A stretch of 63,498 nt of DNA from Cytophagales bacterium (GTDB lineage: Bacteria; Bacteroidota; Bacteroidia; Cytophagales; Thermoflexibacteraceae). Every line of letters starts with the position of its first letter. Position 1 is the stretch's first letter. Shown here piece by piece: positions 7,414 to 15,555 of the stretch. Where the stretch lies: NCBI GenBank assembly GCA_013298985.1, contig JAAFJS010000006.1, forward strand, positions 1-63,498, given 5' to 3'. A program made the translations under genes and the position numbers. The notes below the pieces were generated by a model. The model made no database searches and was not told the origin of the DNA. It was given only the letters and a program-made list of their open reading frames with translations.

Positions 7414-8736
7414 ATGACATTTATTAAACCTCCCCTCCCTTTTTGGCAGATTGTCAATATGAATGTGGGTTTTTTTGGAATCCAGTACAGTTTTGGGCTT
7501 CAGCAGAGCAATATGAGTCCGATTTACAAATATTTGGGCGCAGAGGAGGCGAGTCTTCCCTATCTTTGGCTTGCAGGACCAATGACAGGCTTAATCGTCC
7601 AACCCATCATTGGAGCGATGAGTGATAAAACGATGAGCAAAATGGGCAGAAGAACGCCTTATTTCCTCATTGGCGCGGTGCTTTGTAGCATTAGTTTGTT
7701 TTTCATGCCTTTTAGCAGCGCGCTTTGGATGGCAGCGAGTTTGCTTTGGATTCTTGATGCGGCAAACAATATCACGATGGAGCCTTACCGCGCCTTTGTC
7801 AGCGATAAATTAGACGAAAAACAGCACAACGTTGGTTTTTTGACGCAGAGTGCCTTTACTGGCTTGGGGCAGACCCTTTCTTACCTTACTCCCTCGATGT
7901 TGGTCTGGTTTGGCATGAATCCAGATGCACTTAATAGCAAAAATATTCCATACATTACCATTACAGCCTTTATTATCGGTGCTTTTTTCTCTATTTCTTC
8001 TATTTTGTGGACAGTAAAAACGACGAAGGAAAACCCACTCACTGCTGATGAAAAAGACAAAATCAATAAAATGCCCCAAGGCTGGCAGCATACTTTTGCA
8101 GAAATAGCAGACGCTTTTCGTGATATGCCCTTGACCATGAAGCAGTTGGCTTTTGTCAAGCTATTTCAGTGGTACGCCATGTTTTGTTATTGGCAGTACA
8201 TTGTACTTTCCATTTCTACCACTTTTTTTGGGACTACTGAGCAAAGTTCTGCGAGTTTTCGCGAGGCGGGGCTGATAAATGGGCAAGTAGGCGGTTTTTA
8301 CAACTTCATTGCTTTTATTGCTGCCTTTGCCATGATGCCTTTCACGCGTAAATTTGGACCCAAAATCGCGCATAGCCTCAGCCTCGTTTTGGCGGGAATA
8401 GCAATGCTTTGTATTCCTCTCATTGATACGAAAGCACTACTTTTTATCCCCATGATAGGCATTGGCATCTGCTGGGCGAGTATGATGGGCAATCCTTACA
8501 TCATGCTTGCGGGCTGTATCCCACCCGAACGCAGTGGCGTTTATATGGGCATTTTTAATATGTTTATTGTGATTCCTATGATGATTCAGATTTTTACTTT
8601 GCCACTTTATTATGATACCTTGCTGGGTGGAAATCCTGAAAATGTCATCAGATTGGCAGGAATTTTACTGCTTTGCGCGGCAGTGGCGGTCTTATTTGTA
8701 AAACTTCAAAAAACAGATAAGCAGGCAGCAATATAA
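7414..8736 (+). CDS. MFS sugar transporter (SLC45/GPH-like)
   Basis: The 440-residue integral membrane protein has about twelve hydrophobic helices. The loop after TM2 carries SDKTMSKMGRRTPYFLIG, the D-x6-G-R-R-x-P form typical of SLC45-like and GPH-type sucrose or maltose carriers. NNITMEPYRAFVSD in the TM4 region is also characteristic. It would sit in the inner membrane and import a disaccharide by cation symport; the substrate is not deducible. Such carriers often lie beside glycoside hydrolases, but none is nearby. The 174-base gap before it has its own promoter-like site, so it is probably a single-gene unit. Confidence 0.85.
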   Translation: MTFIKPPLPFWQIVNMNVGFFGIQYSFGLQQSNMSPIYKYLGAEEASLPYLWLAGPMTGLIVQPIIGAMSDKTMSKMGRRTPYFLIGAVLCSISLFFMPFSSALWMAASLLWILDAANNITMEPYRAFVSDKLDEKQHNVGFLTQSAFTGLGQTLSYLTPSMLVWFGMNPDALNSKNIPYITITAFIIGAFFSISSILWTVKTTKENPLTADEKDKINKMPQGWQHTFAEIADAFRDMPLTMKQLAFVKLFQWYAMFCYWQYIVLSISTTFFGTTEQSSASFREAGLINGQVGGFYNFIAFIAAFAMMPFTRKFGPKIAHSLSLVLAGIAMLCIPLIDTKALLFIPMIGIGICWASMMGNPYIMLAGCIPPERSGVYMGIFNMFIVIPMMIQIFTLPLYYDTLLGGNPENVIRLAGILLLCAAVAVLFVKLQKTDKQAAI

Positions 8737-8898
8737 AATAGGACAGAGATGGACAATCTCCAATATTTCTATAAAAACCAAACCAAGAGGCTTATGCCCA
8801 AGCGGAAAAAAATTAAATTTGGCTTTTATTTAAACATTTTAATAACTTTAACGCACAGAACTAAATCTTCATCATTCAAAAATAGCGCGCCAAAACGT

Positions 8899-10395
8899 AT
8901 GAAAACATTAAAAAACCATTTCTTCATCATTTTATTTGCTTATTTCCTATTTTCCTGTGGTGGTGGCGGGTCGTCTGAGCAGCAGACCAGTCAGCAAGAA
9001 AATACAAACAATGCAAAGCAGGCTTCTTTTTCACAAGGTTGCAACTTGGACAAGGTGCAGTTTGACAAGGCGGAGGTTTTCGAGCCTTTGGCGGCGAGCC
9101 TCCCCGAAAACAAGCAATCAGGACGTGTGAGCCTCTTGCAGTTTGCGCCCAAAAGAATGAGCCAAGGCAGGCAAGGCTCGTGTACCGCTTGGGCAAGCGC
9201 GTATGCAGCAGCTACCATTTTGCACGCCGCTTCCACAGGCGAAAACCCCGACAAAATTGCTTTCAGCCCTGCTTTTGTCTATAATCAGATTACACAAGGC
9301 AACTGCACAGGCACAAATATTGGGCAGACATTGGAAAAGCTGAGTGAGGAAGGCTCGCTCACCCTCGCCGAATTTCCTTACACAGACAGGTCTTGTAGTA
9401 CCGAACCCAATGGGCAACAAATGCAAAAAGCGGAACGCTACAAACTGCGTGGCTTCAACCGCCTGACCTTAAAAAGTGATGAGTATAAGATTGACAGAGA
9501 GGCGATTAAGCAAAATATTTCGCAAGGTGCGCCCATTGTGATTGGCATGGCTGTAGGTGGAAGTTTCTATGAACTTTCCAATGGCTCGGAAATCTGGCAA
9601 CCCACGCAGCGCGACCGAGCCGCCCTCAAAAAGAGTCTTGGCGGAAATATCGTAGATGACGGTGGCTCTGATAGCTTTGGAGGTCATGCGATGTGCGTGG
9701 TAGGCTTTGATGATAACTATCAGGGCGGCGCATTCCAGATTATGAACTCTTGGGGCGAGGACTGGGGCAACAAAGGCGTTTTTTGGATGAAATATGATGA
9801 TTTTGAGTATTTTACCAATGCTTTTTATGGCGAAGCGTATGGAATGTACCCACTACCAAAGAAAAATCGTGAGTTTGACTTTGAGTGTGCGATTGGCTTG
9901 CTGGAAAACCAAAGCATGACCTATTTCCCTTTCAAAGCCAAAGGTGGCAATGTGTTCGAAACTACCAAAGTGATTCCTCAAAACACAAAATTCAAAATTG
10001 CCGTCAAAAATGACGTGGAATGTTACACCTATGTTTTTGGGCAGGAAACCAATGGCACAAGCTATGTACTTTTTCCTTATACCGAAAAACACTCGCCTTT
10101 CATGGGCATAGTAGGCGCAAGGCTTTTCCCCAAAGATTATTCCATGCAACTGGACAATATAGGAACAAAAGACGTAATGGCAGTAGTTTTTACCAAAGAA
10201 AAGGTTGATTATAAGGCACTTAATGACAAGATAAGCCAAAGCAAAGCAAGCACTTATCAAGCAAAAATAGCAGAAGCCCTTGGCACTACTGCCGTACCCA
10301 ATGTGAAGTTTACAGGCGGCGACAAAATCTATTTCAGTGCCAAAAGTGGCGGAAAAAATGCCGTTGCGGTGGTTTTTGAAATGAATAAAAAGTAG
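8899..10395 (+). CDS. Papain-family (C1) cysteine protease lipoprotein with DUF4384-like C-terminus
   Basis: An in-frame ATG at 8749 exists, but the start at 8899 is preferred. It opens directly into a lipoprotein signal, MKTLKNHFFIILFAYFLFSC, with the lipobox Cys at 20 followed by a Gly-rich spacer. The 498-residue product shows the C1 active site: Gln92 and Cys95 in RQGSCTAWAS, His263 in GGHAMCVVGFDD, and Asn283 in MNSWGEDWGNKG. No long propeptide precedes the catalytic domain. The last ~190 residues (CYTYVFGQETNGTSYVLFPY, then DVMAVVFTKEKVDY) resemble DUF4384, found on Bacteroidota proteases and caspase-like proteins. It should be anchored to a membrane and face the periplasm or cell surface. 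The substrate is unknown. Confidence 0.88.
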   Translation: MKTLKNHFFIILFAYFLFSCGGGGSSEQQTSQQENTNNAKQASFSQGCNLDKVQFDKAEVFEPLAASLPENKQSGRVSLLQFAPKRMSQGRQGSCTAWASAYAAATILHAASTGENPDKIAFSPAFVYNQITQGNCTGTNIGQTLEKLSEEGSLTLAEFPYTDRSCSTEPNGQQMQKAERYKLRGFNRLTLKSDEYKIDREAIKQNISQGAPIVIGMAVGGSFYELSNGSEIWQPTQRDRAALKKSLGGNIVDDGGSDSFGGHAMCVVGFDDNYQGGAFQIMNSWGEDWGNKGVFWMKYDDFEYFTNAFYGEAYGMYPLPKKNREFDFECAIGLLENQSMTYFPFKAKGGNVFETTKVIPQNTKFKIAVKNDVECYTYVFGQETNGTSYVLFPYTEKHSPFMGIVGARLFPKDYSMQLDNIGTKDVMAVVFTKEKVDYKALNDKISQSKASTYQAKIAEALGTTAVPNVKFTGGDKIYFSAKSGGKNAVAVVFEMNKK

Positions 10396-10414
10396 TAAAG
10401 ATTTCTAAAAAAGC

Positions 10415-10460
10415 AGGTTTCTCAAGACTAATTTAGTAGTTTTGAGAAACCTATTTTTTT
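10415..10460 (+). terminator. Terminator after the C1 protease gene
   Basis: The 11-base arms AGGTTTCTCAA (10415-10425) and TTGAGAAACCT (10442-10452) form a perfect stem, followed by ATTTTTTT. It lies 20 bases past the stop codon. Confidence 0.85.
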
Positions 10461-10626
10461 ATGAGTGTACCAACCATACTGCCCACTTTTAATCTTCGTA
10501 TCACCCGTAGATGAAATACTAAGTACCTGATTTACAAAGACTACTGTATATTTTTTGCTGACACCCAATGCCCTGAGCCTCTCCCTAACAAGTATCTTTA
10601 CCTACATATTAGCTTAAAAAATATTT

Positions 10627-10675
10627 TAAAAAATGAACTGATAGTACAAAAATACGCATTTCAGTTCTTTTTTAT
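10627..10675. terminator. Second terminator-like hairpin in the gap before the ISL3 element
   Basis: GAACTGA (10635-10641) and TCAGTTC (10661-10667) form a 7-bp stem flanked by AAAAAAT and TTTTTTA tracts. Its symmetry allows use from either strand. No gene is recognised between it and 10460, so it may belong to a gene that was lost. Confidence 0.5.
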
Positions 10676-10690
10676 TTCAAAAATTTGTTA

Positions 10691-10698
10691 TATCTTTG
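10691..10698 (+). promoter_or_regulatory. Putative -7 element outside the left end of the ISL3 element
   Basis: TATCTTTG is an exact TAnnTTTG match. It points right and lies 60 bases before the left inverted repeat of the ISL3 element. It is probably the promoter of a gene disrupted by the insertion, perhaps the IS630-like transposase whose 3' end survives on the other side. It could now drive the ISL3 transposase. Confidence 0.45.
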
Positions 10699-10757
10699 TA
10701 GCCGCTATCTAAAATCATCTAAATTTATATTTAATTTTCTTTGCATCAAAAATATTA

Positions 10758-11896
10758 TGGTTCTTTATGATTTTACTTGAAGTTTTAATAATTTTGTAAA
10801 AACACATATCAAAATGGAATTAGTGAATTATCTGGAAGAATTTTTATCACTTCCTCCTTGTTTTTCAATATCTCATATTCAACGAGATGAAAAATCATTG
10901 GAAGCCCATATTTATTTGACTTACGCTGATACCAATTTACCCGCTGATTTGGTGGTTCATAGTTATTATGAGCGTACTTGGGAACATTTGTCTTTTTTCC
11001 AGTATCGTTGTTTTTTTCATTGTGATTTACCTATTTATCGTCATAAAACGACCCATCAACTATCCAAACCTGAAATTACTTTTGCACGTGAAAATAGTCG
11101 TTTTACGCTATTGTATGAGGCAAATGTAATGTATTTACTTCAATTAAGTTGTTCTTTCACACAAGTAGCTCGCCAATTGAAAATTAATATACAACGTGTA
11201 GCGCATTTGTACCATTATTATACAAAGGATTTGGAGATAGACCATTTTGATACCTGTCCAGTTCGTATTGCCTATGATGAAACTTCTACACGCAAGGGGC
11301 ATCATTATATTACTACTTTTTATTACCTTGATACTAAGCGAATAATTGGTATTTATGAGAGTAAATCTGCTCAATGCGTCAAACAATTTTACCAAGACCA
11401 TCCTTATCCTGAGGCAATCAAGCATATTTCTATGGATATGTCTCCTGCTTTTATCAGTGGGGCAACTACTTTTTTTCCACAAGCCAATATTACTTTTGAT
11501 AAGTGGCACGTGATAAAATTGTTAGTCAAACATTTAGAAAAATTAGAAAAAAAAGCCCATTGTTTTATAGAAAATATTCAACTAATGATGGAAACAATGA
11601 CACATTTTTATACACTGAAAAGTAAAGAGGAAGCCTCTGCTCTATTGGCTTTTATGGCTGATTTTGCAGCAGAAAAAATGGGCAAAAATGCTTTTACAAA
11701 CACCATCAATAACCATTTTGAAGGTATTTGTAATTATTTTAATTCCAAAATTAGCAATGGTGTTTTGGAGGGCATCAATTCTAAAATTCAAGTCATTAAA
11801 AGGATTGCAAGAGGGTTTAGGTATGTTAAAAATTTTATCAAAATGATTAGATTTGCTTTTAACTAAAATCATATCAAGTAAAATCGTAAAGAACCA
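10758..11896 (+). mobile_element. Complete ISL3-family insertion sequence (about 1139 bp)
   Basis: The element is bounded by 23-bp terminal inverted repeats with one mismatch: 10758-10780 (TGGTTCTTTATGATTTTACT plus TGA) and the reverse complement of 11874-11896. One transposase gene fills it. ISL3 elements normally leave an 8-bp target duplication. The flanks here (...AAAATATTA left, TGTTGATT right) do not match, so one flank has been rearranged or deleted after insertion. Confidence 0.85.
10814..11866 (+). CDS. tnp: ISL3-family transposase
   Basis: The 350-residue DDE transposase lies wholly within the 23-bp inverted repeats. The N-terminal third contains a helix-turn-helix-like part (SFTQVARQLKINIQRVAHLY). 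Catalytic acidic residues are likely the Asp in RIAYDETSTRKGHHYIT, the Asp in HISMDMSPAFISG and the Glu in NGVLEGINSKIQVIKRIARG; the last two motifs are strongly diagnostic of ISL3. Typical family members are about 400-440 residues, and the zinc-binding N-terminus looks reduced here. The reading frame is uninterrupted, so it may be active. It starts at ATG 10814, 34 bases inside the left repeat. Confidence 0.9.
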   Translation: MELVNYLEEFLSLPPCFSISHIQRDEKSLEAHIYLTYADTNLPADLVVHSYYERTWEHLSFFQYRCFFHCDLPIYRHKTTHQLSKPEITFARENSRFTLLYEANVMYLLQLSCSFTQVARQLKINIQRVAHLYHYYTKDLEIDHFDTCPVRIAYDETSTRKGHHYITTFYYLDTKRIIGIYESKSAQCVKQFYQDHPYPEAIKHISMDMSPAFISGATTFFPQANITFDKWHVIKLLVKHLEKLEKKAHCFIENIQLMMETMTHFYTLKSKEEASALLAFMADFAAEKMGKNAFTNTINNHFEGICNYFNSKISNGVLEGINSKIQVIKRIARGFRYVKNFIKMIRFAFN

Positions 11897-12202
11897 TGTT
11901 GATTTGGGATAATGCTCCTTGGCATAAATGCCAAGAAGTAAAAGATTTTTTAAACACAGATTTGGGTAAAAGATTATGGCTAGCTAACACACCTGCTTAT
12001 TCACCTGAACTCAATCGCAGCGGCGAACCGTCCTGATGAATTGGTATGGGCTAATCTGAAAAAAGTTGAGATGCCAAATAGAACGGCTAAGAATGTCAAA
12101 GAATTACTAAAAATGACGCAAACCGCTATGGAAAATATCAAAAAAAATGTTAATTTAGTGCGTTCTTTTTTCAATGAAGAAAATTTTTATTTTACTACTT
12201 AG
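11896..12202 (+). pseudogene. IS630-family transposase, 3' remnant with frameshifting 16-bp insertion
   Basis: Immediately right of the ISL3 element the frame reads LIWDNAPWHKCQEVKDFL, the second catalytic Asp region of IS630 transposases, then ANTPAYSPELN. There 16 GC-rich bases (12016-12031) intervene and shift the frame to a stop. If they are skipped, the frame resumes as PDELVWANLKKVEMPN, rebuilding the canonical SPELNPDELVW motif with the catalytic Glu, and runs to TAG at 12200-12202. Only about a third of the gene survives; the 5' part is not found left of the ISL3 element. It is non-functional. Confidence 0.85.
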
Positions 12203-12267
12203 CAATGTCGTTATCAAACTAACGACTTTATGTTGAGGTTTAGAAAAAGCTAAATTTTTGTATATTA

Positions 12268-12633
12268 CTATCTTTTAATAATCTCGATAAACTCATTTTC
12301 GATATCCCAGTCGCGCGCAAAAGTAATCATAGCGATAGCTTCCATTTCGCTAATATATCCTTTTTGTCCATTTGAATCATGGACATTTTCCAAAAAATAA
12401 ATCCGCGTTTTCTTTTCTAAGCCGTTCATCACGCTGCCCAGATAATTCCTTGACCTATCAAAAGCGTCATAATAATCTTCTGCAATAAATTCTTCTACCC
12501 ATTGCCACTCATTCTTGGCATCTAATTCTGCTACGGTATCATTGAGTATTTGCTGCTCGTCTTCATCACGACCATGATAATCAAAAATAACACTTTTAAG
12601 TAAAAGAAACGCCTTTTTTTCTTCGCTACTCAT
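12268..12633 (-). CDS. Small acidic conserved-type hypothetical protein
   Basis: This 121-residue cytoplasmic protein has no signal peptide, no membrane helix and no motif I recognise. It is rich in Asp and Glu and predicted mostly helical (start MSSEEKKAFLLLKSVIFDYH, end ENEFIEIIKR). An exact TAnnTTTG element lies upstream (12660-12667, minus strand). It stands alone between the IS remains and the divergent phosphatase gene. Codon choice looks like that of its neighbours, so it is probably a real gene, but no function can be assigned. Confidence 0.65.
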   Translation of the reverse strand: MSSEEKKAFLLLKSVIFDYHGRDEDEQQILNDTVAELDAKNEWQWVEEFIAEDYYDAFDRSRNYLGSVMNGLEKKTRIYFLENVHDSNGQKGYISEMEAIAMITFARDWDIENEFIEIIKR

Positions 12634-12659
12634 CTACGGTAATTAAGGTTAGTGATTTG

Positions 12660-12667
12660 CAAAAATA
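12660..12667 (-). promoter_or_regulatory. Putative -7 element for the 121-residue hypothetical gene
   Basis: The minus strand reads TATTTTTG, an exact TAnnTTTG match, about 27 bases upstream of the ATG at 12633. Confidence 0.4.
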
Positions 12668-12778
12668 AGACTTATTTATTCTTTACAAAAATAATTAAAA
12701 AAAAACTACTTTCAATAAATCTTGGTGCAAGAAATAGCTTATTTTTGTACGATTTTTAAAACTAAAAAATATTCCCCA

Positions 12779-13678
12779 ATGATTACTTTTTTCAGTAAGT
12801 ATTTTCGATATTTCTTTTCAGCAAGTGCTTTGGTATTATTGGTTTTTACGCTGAGTTGTAATAAAAAAGACAAATTGCCCGCTTTGGAACTCAGCATGGG
12901 AATTGCGGACAGTACGATTGTCAATATTGATACGATACTAAAATTTACTGCTAATATTCCCGTTATTTGGAAACTAACTGAGCAGAATAGTGGCGCATTG
13001 AATGTAAATACGGATAACCTCTCCTCCACTTATACTGCACCCAAAAGCGCAGGTATTTACACATTACGGATTCTCAATCAAGCAGATACGACAGAAAAAA
13101 TACTTCGCACGCTCATCGTTACGCCCAAAGCACGCATCTTTAATGCCTTGCGCGCGGGTGGTCATGTACTTTCTTTCCGTCATGCACTTGCCGCTACGGG
13201 AAGCGACCAGTTTAACGCTGCCCCTAACTGGTGGAAAAGCTGTGATGCTACCGTCGCACGCCAGCTCGACAATCCCGCAGGCAGAATCCAGTCCGAGAAA
13301 ACAGGAAAAGCTATCAAAGCCATGAAAATTCCTGTTGGTAGAGTGATTAGTAGCGAATTTTGTCGTTGCCTCCAAACTGCACAATTTATGAACTTGGGCG
13401 TAAATATCGAAACTTCGCAGTTCTTAACTTTTTTTGCCTATGACGAGGCAAACAGATATGCCAATACGTTCAGGCTCATCAGAGAGCAGACCATTAGTAA
13501 TCGCAATATCGTTTTCAGTACGCACGTAGGTTTTGGGTTTGTCCCCCCAACGCTTAATCCTGTCCTGAGTGGTTTGCAGATGGGTGATGCCGCCGTTTTC
13601 AAGCTGAATCCTAATGGTGCAGAGCCGACCTTTGTGGGTGTTTTGACAACAGCAGATTTTACTGGTTTAATAAAATAG
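12779..13678 (+). CDS. Lipoprotein histidine phosphatase with N-terminal Ig-like domain
   Basis: ATG 12779 is chosen over the in-frame start at 12722 because it begins a lipoprotein signal (MITFFSKYFRYFFSASALVL, lipobox LSC, Cys27). The 300-residue protein has a short all-beta, Ig/PKD-like domain (about 35-120; WKLTEQNSGALNVNTD, SAGIYTLRI). A histidine-phosphatase domain follows. The catalytic RH is R134-H135 in VLSFRHALA, where the usual RHG Gly is replaced by Ala. SSEFCRCLQTAQF and STHVGF (H249) are the other phosphate-pocket elements. Replacement of Gly by Ala also occurs in some secreted members. It should be membrane-anchored outside the cytoplasm. The substrate is unknown. Confidence 0.8.
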   Translation: MITFFSKYFRYFFSASALVLLVFTLSCNKKDKLPALELSMGIADSTIVNIDTILKFTANIPVIWKLTEQNSGALNVNTDNLSSTYTAPKSAGIYTLRILNQADTTEKILRTLIVTPKARIFNALRAGGHVLSFRHALAATGSDQFNAAPNWWKSCDATVARQLDNPAGRIQSEKTGKAIKAMKIPVGRVISSEFCRCLQTAQFMNLGVNIETSQFLTFFAYDEANRYANTFRLIREQTISNRNIVFSTHVGFGFVPPTLNPVLSGLQMGDAAVFKLNPNGAEPTFVGVLTTADFTGLIK

Positions 13679-13688
13679 CGCAAAAAAA

Positions 13689-13730
13689 CGTGGGCAAACA
13701 ATGAAAAACTTATGCTCACGCTTCTTTTTT
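13689..13730. terminator. Weak shared terminator between convergent genes
   Basis: CGTGGGCA (13689-13696) pairs imperfectly with TGCTCACG (13713-13720), with an A-tract to the left and CTTCTTTTTT to the right. It sits between the phosphatase gene and the end of the convergent glycosyltransferase gene, overlapping the latter's stop codon. Confidence 0.45.
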
Positions 13731-15467
13731 CTCCAAAAACCAACACTTAAAATTGTTAAATCTATTAGGCAAACCTCTGACTTTTGTACTAATTGAATCA
13801 AAAGAGGGTTGCTCATCTACAATCTTGTACTTTTCCAATAATTCATGTTTGAGTTTTTCTTCACTAAAAATCCAACAAGGATAACTACCCTCGTATAGAT
13901 TTTGCTGATTGACGTACTGCACCGTCAAAATATCTTCCTTCAAATTGATAAAAGGTGTTCTATCAATGATAATATATTGAAAATCAAGACTTTTGATTTC
14001 ATCAATAAGTAAGTAAGGTGCAGAAAGATAGGAAAGTACGCCAGAAAGCAAAATAGTTCTTGCGCCTGTCTGTTGCGTACATTCATGGATAGTTTCAAAA
14101 AAATGAAGATGTGCAGAAGATAGTTTTTCTTTTCCAAACTCCACAAAATGAGGCTGTTCTACAATATTCCATGACAAGTTCTCAAATTCTTTAAGTAGCC
14201 AAAAATGCTGAAAATAAGTGCTTCCCAGCGCGCCTCCAAAGTCCAAAATTTTTAAACTATTGCCCTCATTTTTGCTAATAATTTTCAAATAGTTAATTAA
14301 CAGCCAGTTATAATCAGGTTTATAGAAAAGTTTGCCATCTCTTTCAAAGATTGCTTCCCCGTTTTTTACTTTTAGTGCAGATGCCTTTATTTGCTCAAAA
14401 GATTGGCTGTCATCATAGCCACCAGAGATGGAAAGTGCCTCAACCCAAGAAGTATAATTGCCTTTCCAATAGGTGTCTTCGGTTTCTATTTTTTGTATTT
14501 TTCTAAGATTTGAGTTAATTTTTCCTATCAAAAATGCAGATAGTTTATTAGATTTGAGCAGATTTTTAATTTTTCCAACTACAGAAATTTGAGGAAAACT
14601 ATTCTTCCAAAAATCAACGATTTTTTGATAGGCTTCTTGGCTTGGTTCAATATTAATTATTTGTATATCAATGGATTGCTCTGCTGTTTTTACCTCGAAG
14701 TAGTGTTCATTATTTTTGGCGTGCGTGCCGCTTGCGTCGTTACCAATGTTATGTACGAGGGATTGGTGCGGATAAAGTGCGAGTTTGTTTTTCAAAAAAA
14801 GAGAAGCATACCATCGAATAGCCCATGAATCATTTTCGCCTTTGACCTGCCTTTCCAGCATCAAAAAATAAGGGTAAGTATTCTCATAATTAAAACGTTT
14901 GACTAAATTTTTTGATTTGATTTCTCGCATCAATTTTTCGCCGTCAGGCTCAAGAAGTTTCCAGCCCCTTTTCCAAGTTGCCCACCCCCAGCAACCTGGG
15001 TCATTTAAAAAAAAAGTATTGGGAAGATTTGGGATTTCATAAATGTAGGCATGGATACTCGCTACTTTTTCTTCTTTTTCATAAAAATTCAATGCCTCAT
15101 TCATAAATCGCAGAAAATGAGGCGAAGTGAGCATATCATCTTCGAGAACTATGATTTTCCCATGCGCCTCAATTACCTGTGTAACACCTGCAATAATGGA
15201 GTTTGCCAAGCCTTTATTTTCTTCATTTTCAATGATATACACCTCTTTACACCAAGTTTGCTCTCTGATAATGGCTCTGACTTCTTTGAGTGCCTCTGCC
15301 TGCGTAGGCGTGGCGTTTGCTTTTGCGCCATCAGCAAATATATACAGGATACTATCTTGGGCTAAATAATTCTTAGCCAATGCGTTCAGCGTCTGTCGAG
15401 TGTGCAAGGGGCGGTTATACACAAAAAGCGCAATAGGCGCAAATTTGCCCTTATCAATTTGATTCAT
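13716..15467 (-). CDS. Fusion: GT-A glycosyltransferase + TIGR04325-type methyltransferase
   Basis: The 583-residue protein has two modules. Residues ~10-300 are a family-2-like glycosyltransferase: APIALFVYNRPLHTRQTL at the start, VLEDDMLTSPHFL as the acidic metal/nucleotide site, and GCWGWATWKRGWK as the acceptor-side motif. Residues ~340-580 match the putative methyltransferase family TIGR04325: YWKGNYTSWVEALSISGGYD, ILDFGGALGSTYFQHF as the SAM-site-like motif, then WNIVEQPHFVEFGK, YIIIDRTPF and YPCWIFS. These are normally separate proteins of surface-polysaccharide loci. The fusion suggests sugar transfer followed by methylation of the same glycan. ATG 15467 is preferred over TTG 15473. 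A TAnnTTTG element ends four bases before it, so the mRNA may be nearly leaderless. No other glycan genes are adjacent. Confidence 0.82.
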   Translation of the reverse strand: MNQIDKGKFAPIALFVYNRPLHTRQTLNALAKNYLAQDSILYIFADGAKANATPTQAEALKEVRAIIREQTWCKEVYIIENEENKGLANSIIAGVTQVIEAHGKIIVLEDDMLTSPHFLRFMNEALNFYEKEEKVASIHAYIYEIPNLPNTFFLNDPGCWGWATWKRGWKLLEPDGEKLMREIKSKNLVKRFNYENTYPYFLMLERQVKGENDSWAIRWYASLFLKNKLALYPHQSLVHNIGNDASGTHAKNNEHYFEVKTAEQSIDIQIINIEPSQEAYQKIVDFWKNSFPQISVVGKIKNLLKSNKLSAFLIGKINSNLRKIQKIETEDTYWKGNYTSWVEALSISGGYDDSQSFEQIKASALKVKNGEAIFERDGKLFYKPDYNWLLINYLKIISKNEGNSLKILDFGGALGSTYFQHFWLLKEFENLSWNIVEQPHFVEFGKEKLSSAHLHFFETIHECTQQTGARTILLSGVLSYLSAPYLLIDEIKSLDFQYIIIDRTPFINLKEDILTVQYVNQQNLYEGSYPCWIFSEEKLKHELLEKYKIVDEQPSFDSISTKVRGLPNRFNNFKCWFLEKKEA

Positions 15468-15470
15468 AAA

Positions 15471-15478
15471 CAAATATA
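15471..15478 (-). promoter_or_regulatory. Putative -7 element abutting the glycosyltransferase start
   Basis: The minus strand reads TATATTTG, an exact TAnnTTTG match ending four bases before the ATG at 15467. If used, translation would start at or within a few bases of the 5' end of the mRNA. Confidence 0.4.
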
Positions 15479-15512
15479 CAAAGTTTTCAATTTTTTGGAA
15501 AGATAATTTTTG

Positions 15513-15520
15513 TAGCTTTG
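15513..15520 (+). promoter_or_regulatory. Putative -7 element for the cNMP-domain gene
   Basis: TAGCTTTG, an exact TAnnTTTG match, lies 36 bases before the ATG at 15556. TTTTTTGG about 20 bases upstream may be the -33 region. Confidence 0.55.
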
Positions 15521-15555
15521 TAAATCTTTACAAAAAATTAATTTTTATTTCTTTG

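Noticed and set aside
8749-8898. N-terminal extension of the C1 protease from ATG 8749
   Set aside because: It would bury the lipoprotein signal that begins at 8899; the extension is basic and low-complexity.
9118-9426. 102-codon minus-strand frame inside the protease gene
   Set aside because: It is a shadow of the cysteine-protease coding sequence, whose active-site motifs are in the plus frame.
10750-11905. Target-site duplication around the ISL3 element
   Set aside because: Bases left and right of the inverted repeats do not match over 8 bp, so none was annotated.
12207-12226. GTCGTTA...TAACGAC inverted repeat after the IS630 remnant
   Set aside because: It has 7-bp arms and no T-tract; it may be part of the IS630 end but no matching left end is present, so it was not listed as a feature.
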